Below, one piece after another: positions 27,238 through 36,803 of a DNA stretch of 64,000 nt. The notes beneath the pieces were generated by a model. The model did not search any database. It saw nothing but the letters and a program-made list of their open reading frames with translations, and was not told the DNA's origin. The stretch's first letter is position 1, and each line of letters starts with the position of its first letter. The DNA is from a bacterium (GTDB taxonomy: Bacteria; Verrucomicrobiota; Verrucomicrobiia; Limisphaerales; UBA11358). The position numbers were made by a program, and so were the translations under genes. The stretch lies in NCBI GenBank assembly GCA_021817945.1, contig JAKAFL010000014.1, forward strand, positions 1 through 64,000. The letters run 5' to 3'.

Positions 27238-30200
27238 ATGAATTTTCGTTTCTTCTCCCGCTGCATTTACGGATTGGTCTCCCTCTTGTCGGTCATGGCA
27301 ATCATGCCTCTTCAAGCCAACGTTCCCGGAGGTGGAACGGGAACGGGCCCAAATGTAACGCTCACTGACAATGGCAGCACCGTGGTTTTGAACAACGGAA
27401 CGGTGTCCCTGCTCTGCACCAAGTCCGGGGCATCCATCAACCAGATCAACTACACTTTCAATAATAGCGGGACTCCAAGAACCCTCAACCTGCTTTCCGG
27501 GGGCAACAATGGAGGCCAGTTGTATTGGGAAAACAGTTCTGATGAAGGGCTTGCCTTCACCTACACCAAGGTGGCCGATCCCGCCAGCAACAATGGTGAT
27601 TATGCAGAAATATCCATGATCACCACCTCGGTTTCAAACGATTGGCTCGAGGTTCATTATTCACTCCCAAGGGGTGCAAGCGGTTTTTATGTGACCGCCA
27701 TCTACGGCCACTCGGGCACCAACGGTGCTTTTGGAATGGGTGAATGCCGGGATAACATTTACGCCGGCTCCATGTTTAATTGGATGCATGTGGACAACGC
27801 GCGGAACCGCATCATGGAGGTTTCTGGAGGTTCAGCCATAGCTGTCCAAGGGGCGCCCAAAGAAGTTTCTCTCTGGACCAACGGCATTTATGCGGGCGAC
27901 TACGAGGACAAGTATAAGTACAGCGCCGACTTGGGTATCAACCACCTTTGGGGCTGGGGCAGCGTCGGGGCGGGCGGTAATAATGTCGGCCTTTGGAACA
28001 TCACTGCCAGCTCCGAATACTACAATGGCGGCCCGCTTAAGCGGGAATTGATGGAGCATATTGGAACCACCGTCCTGAACATGCTCAATGGTGGACATTA
28101 TGGCATGGGTTCGGATGGGAATTTTGCCAGCGGCGAAGTCTGGACCAAGGTTTGTGGACCTTATTTCATCTATTGTAACGCCATCACCAACACCATCACC
28201 TCCACAAACCTGGCTGCACAAGCCCTCTATGCCGATGCGCAGGCCCAGGATCAGGCCGAACAATCGGCCTGGCCATATTCATGGTTCACCAACTCCAATT
28301 TTACGCCCGGCTCCGGACGAGGCGCAGTTGCTGGCTCCATTGCCATCAGTGACCCCTACAATCCCAACGCCTCGGCCTCCAATTTATGGGTGGGTCTGAT
28401 CCAGCAGCCAGCCACCTCCGCAGGCATTTACGATTTTCAGCAGTGGATGAAACCCTATCAATTCTGGGCGCAAACGGATGCCACCGGTCATTTTACCATA
28501 CCCAATGTCCTGGCTGGCACGAATTATACCCTCTACGCATTTGGTCCCGGGGCGGCTGGAACTTTCATGAGCCAAAGCCAAAATGGAAACGCACCGCCTC
28601 TACTGGTGGACATTCCGTCCAGTCCATTTTCCGTGACCGTTTCCCCCGAGACCACCAATAACCTTGGCACGGTGACATGGACCCCCAATAGGGTTGGTCC
28701 CACGGTCTTTGAGATAGGGTTTCCAGACCGCACTGCCTCTAAATTTAGGCACGGCGATGATTTTTGGGTGGGCGACATAGGCCCAAGCCCTACGGCACCA
28801 AGTCCCATTTGGAGCAAATGGCTGGAATTCCCCTTCGACTTCCCCAACGGATTGAATTATGTGGTGGGCCAAAGTCGCTGGACCACCGATTGGAATTTCG
28901 TCCAACCCGTGGTGAGGGATGGTTTGGGCAACTATGATGATTCCTCCTCCACCATCACCTTTTCACTTCCCACCCCACCCGCATCCGGTGCGTTGGCCAG
29001 TTTTTACCTTGGCTTGGCATCGGATTATTACGCAGCCCTGATTATTACCGTCAATGGCGTGAATCTTGGAAGTGCCGGCGGCGTTTCGGGTTCGCCCCAA
29101 ACCAGTGTGCCCACCTCGGGTTATTACGCAGGGTATGGTGATAGTGACACAAGCATTCGCGAGGGAAACAATGCGGCCTTTTCTGATGAGCGTCTTACTT
29201 TCCCGGCATCCCTCCTGCACGCCGGCAATAATACCATCAACATCTCCATCCGTCAGGTTGGCGGAAGTTATTTTGCCGATCACGCCATGTATGATTACAT
29301 CCGCCTTGAGCTTTCGGGATACGTGCCTGGCGCGCCGTCATCGGTTGCGGCCTATCCCGGAAACAATGCCGCTCTTGTAAGCTGGCCTGTCTGTCCGGGC
29401 GCCACTTCCTACACGGTTCTCCGTTCCGCCTCCGTCAACGGCTCCTATTCCACGGTGGCTCAGGGAGTGGTCGGGCCGGTTTGTGGCAGCGGCTGGAACA
29501 ACGCCACATGGCTGGACACCTCAGCATTGAATGGATCCACCTACTATTATAAAGTCCAAGCCAATAATGTCGTGGGTTCCAGCGCGACATCTCCAGCCAG
29601 CGGGTCGGCCACACCCTCCGGAGCGCTGCCCACCTCGCCACCCCCTACACCAACTGGTTTGCAGGTGCTAAGCTCCGGCCACCAATTTGCCTCATTGCAA
29701 TGGCTCCCCTCGGCCAACGCCAGTTTCTATTCCATCTGGCGCTCCACGCTGGTCAGTTCCGGCGGGGGTTCGTCTAATGTTCTCAGCACGATCATTTTGG
29801 ACAACGCCACCACCAACAATTATTTCACAGATTCCACCCTCACCGATGGGTCCATTTACCAATACACGGTCACTGCCAATGGCCCGGGCGGAGTCAGCGG
29901 CGCTTCTGCTCCTGTCTTCGTTATTCCCAGACCCGCCACCCCGGGCTCTCTTCCCATATCTTTGACCGGTGTGTTTACGCAAACCAACGTCATCTCCTTG
30001 AATTGGTCCCCTGTGCAGGGAGCTGTGGGGTACGCCCTTTATCAAGCCACAAGCCCGCAAGGCCCGTTCACTTACATCCAAACCATCACCATGACCAATT
30101 ATTCCTTGGGAGGAATCAATCCGGCCTCCGTGTATTACTACAAGGTGGTGGCAGTCAATGCAGGTGGAACCTCTGGAGCAGCAACAGACTGGGTCAATAG

Positions 30201-33126
30201 CACGCAACCGCCCCCATCCAGCCTCCAGGCGACGGCATCAGGCCAGCAAATCACTCTGAATTGGTCCGCCCCAACAAACACATCAAGTTACACCATCTAT
30301 CGCGGCCTGTCCCCAGGCAACGAAACCAACACCGTGGCGACAGGCGTCACGGGCCTTTCTTATGTGGACTCGACCCTTCTGGGTGGCTTGACTTATTACT
30401 ATGTGGTCACCGCCAATGGCCCCGGTGGGGCCAGCGGACATTCACCCGAAGCCAGCGCCACAACACAAGGCAACTCAACTTTTATATGGACCTCCACGTC
30501 AGGTGGAGCATGGGATGTTTCAACAAATTGGGCGGGAAACAGCGTGGCTGCGGGATTCGGAAATCTGGCTGATTTTAGCCAGCTCAGCCTATCCACCAAC
30601 GTGTCCGTGTCTTTGGACAGCCCAACCGTAATAGGCAACCTTGATTTTGGTGATTTTTCCCAAGCTTTTTCATGGACTTTGGGCGGTGCCGGGCCTTTGA
30701 CACTTGCGCCAGCGCCGGTCATTAATGTGGTCAATGATTCCGCCACCATTACTGTACCATTGGATGGCAGCGGCGGGCTGACCAAATCCGGGGTTGGCAC
30801 GCTGGTTTTGGGCGGTGCCACCAACCAAATCAATGGTGGAATGAACATATACTCCGGAACCCTCTCGCTGGATTACTCCCTCTCAAATTCGCCGGCCACC
30901 AATTTGCTGCCAAACTCAAACCCCCTTTCCATGGGTGGAGGCACGCTTCAGGTCACTGGCAATGGCCAGGCCTCGATCACCCAGGGTTTCTCAGGGCTTT
31001 CCCTCATTGCCGGGGCCTCTGTCTTGAGTGCCCAGCCTGCCTCGCCCAATTATTTGCCCACTGTTCAAGTGGGCGGTGTCACCCCCAATCCAGGAGCCGT
31101 GATTGATTTCAATGGCCCGGCCACCATCGGAGCCGGCGGTGCCAATATTCCCGCTTCCGCCATCATGACCACCTCGAATTCAGGCAGCGCTGCTTTTGTG
31201 GGAACCGGTTCCAGTCCTTTTTTGGACTCGTTTTATGCGACTGCGGGGCTTTATGATTTTGCCGCCTGCACGGGTTCCAAATCACCTTATTCCATTGTTG
31301 GCGGCAGCCAGATTGCCGGATTCTACACCCAAGCCAGCGGTAATACCGCCGTGACATCGGGCAATTTGGACGTGATTGGCAACATTTCCGGCTGGTCCGC
31401 GCAGCCATACCTCACGTCGTTGCGTTGTAATGCCAGCCTGGGATCGGCCCAGTCCATTTCTGCCTCAGGCAAAGGTTCCACTCTCACCCTGGCAGATGTT
31501 CTCATTACCCCCGAGGTGGGGCCTTACAATGTCAGTTTCAACAGCGGCGCCATCCGGCCTGGTTCTGATTCCTACAACCCGGTTCCATTTGTGGTCTGGC
31601 AAAACAACACCGCCGGCGAGTTGGTGATGAACACCGCCATTAATAATTCCAAGGCGGGCTCTTCTTCCTACGTTCAGGCAGGTTCCGGCACCGTGATTCT
31701 TTCCGCCTCGGCCAATGGTTTCTCTGGACCAAGCTATTTGAATGGCGGAGCCACTCTGGTTGGCTCGAATTCGGCGCTGGGCAACCCCGCCTCGAACGCA
31801 CCCGTCAATCTCGATGGCGGTTCGCTGGTCGCCAGCTCATCCTTTTCACTCGATAATGGGTCCGGCTTGAATCGCTCCATTTATTTGCTCGGCAGTGGAG
31901 GTGGGTTGGCCGCCTTGCCTGGACAATTGCTCAACGTGGATGGCGCGGTCTCAGGCGCCAATTTGAGTGGACCTTTGGTCATAGGCTTGGCTGCCAGCGC
32001 CGCAAACAGTGAAGTGCCAGGCCTTTTACCAGGCACAGGACCTTCCACAGCCAATCCCTCTCCCGCCCTTGCCACGGGCACCGTCCTGATGACCAATGCC
32101 AATTCGTATCCCGGTGGCACCCTGATCGAAAGCGGCACCCTCATGATCAATGGCTTGGGTTCGCTGGGGGGTTCACAGTTTGGCGGTCTCGTGTTGAATG
32201 GCGGAACATTGGCCTTTGCCCCCGCGTCAGGTGTCGTTAATGGCGCCACGGATCTCACCTTGGGTGGTGGACAGGGCATCACCCTCGCTCAAGCCGGTGG
32301 AACCTTGGACCTCAACGGCCAGGCCATTGTTTTTTCTAAAGCCTTTGGAAACCATGGCCCGGGGGCATTTCGCATATTGAGTTCCAGCCCCGGTGGTTCC
32401 CTTACTCTCTCCGGAAATAATCAATACTCTGGCGACACCGTGGTCTCCAATTCCACGCTGGTTTTAGACAACACATCCGGCTCCGCAACCGGCCAGGGAA
32501 ATATCACGGCTCAATCCGGTGCAACGCTGACCGGCTCCGGCTCGGTTGCTGGCTCGGGATTCCTGCTCTCCGGCAGCTTTTTAATTCCTTCTTCACTGTC
32601 TTCAATATTTCAATTGAGTGGCGATCTGACTTGCTCCAGCGGGTCGGAAATCATTTGCCCCGTGTCTCCGCCGGCTTCATCCAGCCTGGTGAAAGTGGGT
32701 GGCCTGTTCTCCATGGGTGGCGTTCTGGTGGTCACCAACGCAGGCGGGTCGTTTGCCAATGGCGATTCCTTCGCCTTGTTCCAATCTGGAACTTTTGCGG
32801 GTTCTTTCCAATCCGTCATCCTTCCGTCCCTGTCTTCCAATCTCGTTTGGAATACCAATCTTCTGGCATCCCAGGGCATTTTGTCCGTCACTACCTTGAG
32901 CGCGCCCATTTTCTCCGCCACCTACATGGCCGGAAACAATCTGGTTTTTCAGGCCGCAGGTGGCCCTCCCAATTATCCCTTCACCCTGCTTTCCACCACC
33001 AACCTTGCCTCAGGTATTTGGACCCCTGTGACCACCAACGTCCTGGATTCATCGGGTCATGTCAGCATGACCAACTCAATCAATGCAGGCCAACCTCAGA
33101 CTTTTTTCCGCCTGAAACTCAACTGA
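27238..33126 (+). CDS. Rhamnogalacturonan lyase (PL4) fused to FN3 and beta-strand repeats
   Basis: A 1962-residue secreted protein. Signal peptide MNFRFFSRCIYGLVSLLSVM... (cut likely near QA-NV, about residue 31). Residues about 30-330 are the PL4 beta-sandwich: FGMGECRDNIYAGSMFNWMH, EDKYKYSAD and EYYNGGPLKRELMEHIG...NGGHYG resemble fungal/plant rhamnogalacturonan lyases. K227 (or K225) and H287 are candidate catalytic residues by spacing, not proven. Then a small fn3_3-type domain (GRGAVAGSIAISD...TNYTLYAFGPG), a CBM-like domain (VFEIGFPDRTASKFRHGDDFWVGD...FADHAMYDYIRLEL), about four FN3 modules (about 695-1075), and some 800 residues of autotransporter-associated beta-strand repeats. It ends in the shared C-terminal module (FTLLSTTNL...FFRLKLN). 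An early in-frame start at 27046 lacks a signal peptide and overlaps the kinase start, so 27238 is chosen. It should cleave the backbone between rhamnose and galacturonate by elimination. Confidence 0.9.
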   Translation: MNFRFFSRCIYGLVSLLSVMAIMPLQANVPGGGTGTGPNVTLTDNGSTVVLNNGTVSLLCTKSGASINQINYTFNNSGTPRTLNLLSGGNNGGQLYWENSSDEGLAFTYTKVADPASNNGDYAEISMITTSVSNDWLEVHYSLPRGASGFYVTAIYGHSGTNGAFGMGECRDNIYAGSMFNWMHVDNARNRIMEVSGGSAIAVQGAPKEVSLWTNGIYAGDYEDKYKYSADLGINHLWGWGSVGAGGNNVGLWNITASSEYYNGGPLKRELMEHIGTTVLNMLNGGHYGMGSDGNFASGEVWTKVCGPYFIYCNAITNTITSTNLAAQALYADAQAQDQAEQSAWPYSWFTNSNFTPGSGRGAVAGSIAISDPYNPNASASNLWVGLIQQPATSAGIYDFQQWMKPYQFWAQTDATGHFTIPNVLAGTNYTLYAFGPGAAGTFMSQSQNGNAPPLLVDIPSSPFSVTVSPETTNNLGTVTWTPNRVGPTVFEIGFPDRTASKFRHGDDFWVGDIGPSPTAPSPIWSKWLEFPFDFPNGLNYVVGQSRWTTDWNFVQPVVRDGLGNYDDSSSTITFSLPTPPASGALASFYLGLASDYYAALIITVNGVNLGSAGGVSGSPQTSVPTSGYYAGYGDSDTSIREGNNAAFSDERLTFPASLLHAGNNTINISIRQVGGSYFADHAMYDYIRLELSGYVPGAPSSVAAYPGNNAALVSWPVCPGATSYTVLRSASVNGSYSTVAQGVVGPVCGSGWNNATWLDTSALNGSTYYYKVQANNVVGSSATSPASGSATPSGALPTSPPPTPTGLQVLSSGHQFASLQWLPSANASFYSIWRSTLVSSGGGSSNVLSTIILDNATTNNYFTDSTLTDGSIYQYTVTANGPGGVSGASAPVFVIPRPATPGSLPISLTGVFTQTNVISLNWSPVQGAVGYALYQATSPQGPFTYIQTITMTNYSLGGINPASVYYYKVVAVNAGGTSGAATDWVNSTQPPPSSLQATASGQQITLNWSAPTNTSSYTIYRGLSPGNETNTVATGVTGLSYVDSTLLGGLTYYYVVTANGPGGASGHSPEASATTQGNSTFIWTSTSGGAWDVSTNWAGNSVAAGFGNLADFSQLSLSTNVSVSLDSPTVIGNLDFGDFSQAFSWTLGGAGPLTLAPAPVINVVNDSATITVPLDGSGGLTKSGVGTLVLGGATNQINGGMNIYSGTLSLDYSLSNSPATNLLPNSNPLSMGGGTLQVTGNGQASITQGFSGLSLIAGASVLSAQPASPNYLPTVQVGGVTPNPGAVIDFNGPATIGAGGANIPASAIMTTSNSGSAAFVGTGSSPFLDSFYATAGLYDFAACTGSKSPYSIVGGSQIAGFYTQASGNTAVTSGNLDVIGNISGWSAQPYLTSLRCNASLGSAQSISASGKGSTLTLADVLITPEVGPYNVSFNSGAIRPGSDSYNPVPFVVWQNNTAGELVMNTAINNSKAGSSSYVQAGSGTVILSASANGFSGPSYLNGGATLVGSNSALGNPASNAPVNLDGGSLVASSSFSLDNGSGLNRSIYLLGSGGGLAALPGQLLNVDGAVSGANLSGPLVIGLAASAANSEVPGLLPGTGPSTANPSPALATGTVLMTNANSYPGGTLIESGTLMINGLGSLGGSQFGGLVLNGGTLAFAPASGVVNGATDLTLGGGQGITLAQAGGTLDLNGQAIVFSKAFGNHGPGAFRILSSSPGGSLTLSGNNQYSGDTVVSNSTLVLDNTSGSATGQGNITAQSGATLTGSGSVAGSGFLLSGSFLIPSSLSSIFQLSGDLTCSSGSEIICPVSPPASSSLVKVGGLFSMGGVLVVTNAGGSFANGDSFALFQSGTFAGSFQSVILPSLSSNLVWNTNLLASQGILSVTTLSAPIFSATYMAGNNLVFQAAGGPPNYPFTLLSTTNLASGIWTPVTTNVLDSSGHVSMTNSINAGQPQTFFRLKLN

Positions 33127-33204
33127 AAGCGTGGCGCATCTTTGCACGGCGGCAGCCTCCCCCAGTGGCAACTCATTCATGACCAGAACAATTTGAATAA
33201 AAGG

Positions 33205-33266
33205 TTCTGGCCCCCAGTAGATTGGGGCGGTTGGCCTTTTAAATTTCGTTTTTCAGGTTCAAACCC
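33205..33266 (+). repeat. Dispersed intergenic element, copy F (right half only)
   Basis: Only the right part is recognisable: GGCCCCCAGTAGATTGGGGC, then GGTTGGCCTTTTAAATTTCG and TTTTTCAGGTTCAAACC, which align with the right end of copies A-C. The left half is absent or too diverged. It lies between the PL4 gene and the DUF3088 gene. Confidence 0.65.
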
Positions 33267-33400
33267 TTCCCACGCTGACTTTCCCTTGGACAGGTGATTT
33301 CTCCAAGGCTGCCAGAGACGATTTTTTGAAGCATTTGACAATCACCAAAAATAATGGAGCTTGTTAAAATGCCAATGAGGTCGCCTTGGCAGGTTTCCAA

Positions 33401-33751
33401 ATGAATCGTGACCGTCTTTTTTTGATCAAACCAGGCTTTGCTGGAAGGCACGGCCAGCCGTCGTTCTGCCCTGCTTGTGCCCAGATGGAGGGCCTCTTGG
33501 AATACTACCCCGTCCTGCGTTCCAAGCTGGAGATTTGCCTGGTGGATTTTGAGCGACCCCGGCCCGCTCTGGTCAAGATTCTTGGCAGCGAGAATCAGAG
33601 TTGCCCCGTTCTGATCCTGAGCGGAACACCGCCCCTGATCCCCCAGGGTATCAATGTATTGGAATCGCATGGGCATTATTTTGTGGAGGGCCCCGCTTCC
33701 ATCTGCGCATGGCTCTCCTGCATCCATGGCACCGGGTGGCCTCACGAATAA
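33401..33751 (+). CDS. DUF3088 family protein
   Basis: A 116-residue protein starting MNRDRLFLIKPGF. The family pattern is RD-LFLL-PGF, then CPACAQMEGLLEYYP (the conserved C-x2-C and E-G-L/V-L), FERPRPALVKILGSENQSCPVLIL (PRP-LV-LLGE-NQS-PVLVL) and a C-terminal GPASICAWL region. The fold is probably thioredoxin/glutaredoxin-like, by analogy of the C-x2-C and the PVL segment. Function is unknown for the family. A longer in-frame start at 33386 exists. A 185-residue antisense frame over the same DNA (33239-33796) matches nothing I know and is taken as a shadow. Confidence 0.8.
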   Translation: MNRDRLFLIKPGFAGRHGQPSFCPACAQMEGLLEYYPVLRSKLEICLVDFERPRPALVKILGSENQSCPVLILSGTPPLIPQGINVLESHGHYFVEGPASICAWLSCIHGTGWPHE

Positions 33752-33831
33752 TGCATGCCCAAATCCAGCCCTCCTTTTTCTTCCTGCCAAGTCCATGACT
33801 TGCTTGAAATAGGAATTTGGTTTAGCTTGGC

Positions 33832-33990
33832 ATGGTGAAGTTTATGACCAGACAGGAACAAACCATACTCCTTGTCATTTTTGGCCTCTTGATGGTGGGT
33901 TGGGCAGTCAAGGCCTATCGCGCCTCCCACCCCCAATCCCGCGCCATGGCCCCTTTACAGACGAGCAAGGCCCCACCTCAAACGCCATAG
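33832..33990 (+). CDS. Small single-span membrane protein
   Basis: A 52-residue frame: MVKFMTRQEQTILLVIFGLL then MVGWAVKAYRASHPQ and a Pro/Ala/Thr-rich tail ending QTP. It has one hydrophobic helix (about residues 11-27) flanked by charged residues, as expected for a membrane anchor with a short tail. Alternative start at 33844. Its TAG stop is two bases before the ATG of the Minf_1886-type gene, so the two are probably co-transcribed. The pattern (R-x-E-Q, helix, K-A/x-Y/W-R) recalls the anchor of small helix-hairpin-helix proteins of Verrucomicrobiota, but the second domain is missing. Function not known. Confidence 0.55.
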   Translation: MVKFMTRQEQTILLVIFGLLMVGWAVKAYRASHPQSRAMAPLQTSKAPPQTP

Positions 33991-33992
33991 CC

Positions 33993-34415
33993 ATGCTTGA
34001 GGTCAACTTTGATGAGGTGGTGCAGCGCATTGTGGCGGGTGATCCCCGGTATCATCCCGATTCATATGGCTTTCTGCGTGAAGCCCTGGATTTTACCCAG
34101 AAGCAAATTGGCAGGGAAAATCACGGACGCGTTCGCCATGTGACCGGCCAGGAACTTCTTCAAGGAATTCGCGAATTTGCCCTGGCTCAATTTGGCCCCA
34201 TGGCCCGGACTGTGTTGGAAGAATGGGGCGTCCATTCCTGTGCGGACTTTGGCGAGATGGTTTTTAACATGGTGGAAAGCGGGTTATTGTCCAAAACCGA
34301 CAAGGATTCACGTGTGGATTTTCAGGATGGATACGATTTTACCGAGGCTTTTTGCAGGCCATACTGGCCGCTAAACCGGCAATTTCCATCGGCCAAACCG
34401 GCTTCAAACCGTTGA
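33993..34415 (+). CDS. Minf_1886 family (TIGR04138) conserved hypothetical
   Basis: A 140-residue protein of the family confined largely to Planctomycetes and Verrucomicrobiota. Conserved stretches: NFDEVVQRIVAGDPRYHPD, REALDFTQKQIG, RHVTGQELLQGIREFALAQF, VLEEWGVHSCADFGEMVFNM, LLSKTDKDSRVDFQDGYDF. No catalytic motif is known. The start at 33993 (MLEVNFDEV) fits the family; an upstream in-frame ATG at 33900 would overlap the small membrane gene. It converges on tsaD with a four-base gap. It is a useful lineage marker for this window. Confidence 0.9.
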   Translation: MLEVNFDEVVQRIVAGDPRYHPDSYGFLREALDFTQKQIGRENHGRVRHVTGQELLQGIREFALAQFGPMARTVLEEWGVHSCADFGEMVFNMVESGLLSKTDKDSRVDFQDGYDFTEAFCRPYWPLNRQFPSAKPASNR

Positions 34416-34419
34416 TTCA

Positions 34420-35445
34420 TCAGGCCAGGGACAGTCCCGGGTCCGGCTCAGCATCCAGGGCGGATGCCTCAGCTCCGCTCATCAATCTGCGCTCAGCCAG
34501 GATGCCAATCATGGCTGCGTTGTCCGTGCAGAGTTCTCTGGGTGCCAATCTCAATTTCAATCCGTGCTTGGCGCAGGTGTTCTTTAACATCTCCCTCAAG
34601 CCCATGTTGCAAGTCACCCCCCCGGAAGCCGTCACACATTTCACCCCAAGCCGTCGGGCTGCTCTCACGGTTTTGCTTGCCAGCACCTCCACGATGGCGG
34701 CCTGAATGCTCGCACAGAGGTCTCTCAAGCCGTCTGACCTTTCCAGCACGCCAGGGTTGTCCCTGAGAAAATAGCGCACCGAGGTTTTCAAACCGCTAAA
34801 ACTGAAATCCTCGCTGCCATCATGAATCAACGGCTTCGGAAATGAAAAAGCCTCACGGTTTCCCTCGCGCGCAAGCTGGTCAATGATGGGGCCGGCTGGA
34901 TAGGGCAACCCCATCAACTTGCCGGTTTTATCAAAGCATTCACCAGCCGCATCATCTATGGTGCCTCCCAGCACGCGGTGTTCAGTCTCGCTCTCCACCA
35001 AAACCAGAAGCGTATGTCCGCCGCTCACAATCAGCGAAACATTGGGCTCAAATTCCCCGTAATCCGCGCGTGCAGGTGATCCCGTGATCCAGGGCGAATA
35101 AAGATGCGCCTCGTGATGGTTGATTCCGAGAAAGGGTTTTCCCAGCCCAAAAGCCATGCCCTGGGCCGCCTTCAATCCCACTAATAAGGCAATCGCCAGG
35201 CCGGGCCCGCGGGTGGCGGCCACCGCCTGCACCTCGCCCGGAACCACCCCTGCCCGCGACATGGCTTCCCTGGCCAAAGGCGCAAGGTTTTTTAAGTGTT
35301 CCCGCGCTGCCAGTTCAGGCACCACGCCTCCATATTCTTCATGCAAGGAAACCTGCGAGGAAACCAGGTTGGACAGCGCCACTCCATCTCGGATCACTGC
35401 CACTCCCGTTTCATCACAGGAGGTTTCAAAAGCCACCAGGGTCAT
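34420..35445 (-). CDS. tsaD: tRNA N6-adenosine threonylcarbamoyltransferase
   Basis: Transfers threonylcarbamoyl to A37 of tRNAs that read ANN codons, in the cytoplasm with TsaB/TsaE. From the chosen start it has 341 residues, the usual length. Visible: [12 protein letters not shown] near the N-terminus, the metal-binding NHHEAH (H110/H111 and H114), [28 protein letters not shown]-like (here PAGP), and [14 protein letters not shown]. The start ATG 35445 has an excellent ribosome site (AAAGGAGG, 35450-35457). It follows the C-terminal processing protease by 35 bases on the same strand, so the two are likely co-transcribed. Confidence 0.96.
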   Translation of the reverse strand: [341 protein letters not shown]

Positions 35446-35449
35446 TCCG

Positions 35450-35457
35450 CCTCCTTT
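35450..35457 (-). promoter_or_regulatory. Shine-Dalgarno of tsaD
   Basis: AAAGGAGG four bases before ATG 35445. It decides the start against an in-frame codon at 35484. Strong sites like this are rare in the window; many genes here have none visible. Confidence 0.85.
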
Positions 35458-35480
35458 GATTGAATCGCCACAGGGTGGAT

Positions 35481-36803
35481 TCAATGAATCTCGCGCGCAG
35501 CGATTTTGCGCGGCCCGGATTCCTCACGGGATTCCATGATCAGAAGCCCTTGCAGCAAATCCCGCGCCCGTTCCAATTGAACATCATGCACCGCCAGCAC
35601 CCGGGCCTGCTGGCCTTCCGGCAGTGATTCCACGCCTCCAAGCGTGCTTTGCACCGAAAGGGCCCAATCCTCAAAATCTGTCACCGGCACCACGCTGTCG
35701 GGAGTGATTCCGTGCTCATGAATCACTCTATGGCTGGGCGTGTAATACTTCGCCACCGTCAACTTCAAGGCCGACCCATCCGCCAAAGGAAAGATGGTCT
35801 GCACCGATCCTTTGCCGAAGGTTTTTTCTCCAATCACATACGCCCTATGCAGGTCCTGAAGGCATCCGGTTACAATCTCCGATGCGCTGGCGCTGTCCAA
35901 GTTCACCAAAATAACGATTGGCATGCCCTTTAATTCATCACCCTGCCCGTGGGCATAATACTTCTCCACGGACTGCCGTCCCTCAGTGGAAACCACCAAC
36001 TGTCCCGCTGGGAGAAACTTCTGGCACACCCCCACCGCCTCGTCCAACAATCCTCCGGGGTTTCCCCTTAAATCAAGTATCAGGGCTTTCATTCCCTGTT
36101 CCTCCATGTGGTCCAATGCATCTTCCAGTTCGTCGCTGGTTTGATCCCCAAATTCCACGATCCGCACATAGCCAATATGGTCCGGTCCCACGGAAAATTC
36201 CTTTTGCCCGTGAATATCTTTCACCATGTCCATTTGAACCACCGATCGAGTCAGCGAATAATCCATTGCCTTGCCAGTGGAGGGACGCAGCACCGTCAAG
36301 TTTACCTGGGTACCGGGATCTCCGCGCAACTGATCAACCACGTCCTCCAGCGCCGCTCCCACCACGCTGTTTGTTCCAATCCGGATGATGCGGTCTCCTG
36401 CCATGATCCCCGCCTTGGAGCCTGGTGTGCCGTCCATGGGCGAAACCACGGTCACATATCCATCCTTCTCCACCACCACCAATCCCAAACCGCCAAACTG
36501 CCCTTCGGTGTCGTCTTGAAGTTGCTGGTACGAGGAGGGGTCCAAAAATTCACTGTGCGGGTCCAGTTTGGACACCATTCCGTCCAAGGCAGCATAGGTA
36601 AGGTCCCGGTAGGTCAGATTGGTGCCGTCCACGTATTCGTTCCGAATTTTGGAAAGCACATCCGCCAGCACCTGCACATTGGGTCCCGCCAGATCCGGGG
36701 ACTGGCTGCTTTTGGGCGTGGTCAAATAAATGTCAGCCCCTATCGCAAGATTGATCAACAACACAACGGTGACCAGTCCAAAAACAACCCGACGGCTCAT
36801 CAT
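35481..36803 (-). CDS. C-terminal processing protease (S41, CtpA-type)
   Basis: A membrane-anchored or secreted serine protease of about 440 residues. N-terminal hydrophobic helix (VVFGLVTVVLLINLAIGA); the S41 N-terminal region with YVDGTNLTYRDLTYAALDGMVSKLDPHSEFL; a PDZ domain about 95-180 (GLGLVV...DGTPGSKAGIMAGDRIIRIG); the catalytic region with LRGNPGGLLDEAV, the SASASE serine (S307) and the K332 of FGKGSVQT, 25 residues apart as in tail-specific proteases. The terminal part after about 385 is lineage specific. The first three codons are GTG-ATG-ATG; 36803 is chosen. Roles known for the family are processing of envelope proteins and degradation of tagged proteins. tsaD lies directly downstream. 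Confidence 0.93.
   Translation of the reverse strand: MMSRRVVFGLVTVVLLINLAIGADIYLTTPKSSQSPDLAGPNVQVLADVLSKIRNEYVDGTNLTYRDLTYAALDGMVSKLDPHSEFLDPSSYQQLQDDTEGQFGGLGLVVVEKDGYVTVVSPMDGTPGSKAGIMAGDRIIRIGTNSVVGAALEDVVDQLRGDPGTQVNLTVLRPSTGKAMDYSLTRSVVQMDMVKDIHGQKEFSVGPDHIGYVRIVEFGDQTSDELEDALDHMEEQGMKALILDLRGNPGGLLDEAVGVCQKFLPAGQLVVSTEGRQSVEKYYAHGQGDELKGMPIVILVNLDSASASEIVTGCLQDLHRAYVIGEKTFGKGSVQTIFPLADGSALKLTVAKYYTPSHRVIHEHGITPDSVVPVTDFEDWALSVQSTLGGVESLPEGQQARVLAVHDVQLERARDLLQGLLIMESREESGPRKIAAREIH

Noticed and set aside
33239-33796. 185-codon minus-strand frame downstream of PL4
   Set aside because: It overlaps the DUF3088 gene on the other strand, which shows clear family motifs, and its start region runs into repeat copy F; no support of its own.
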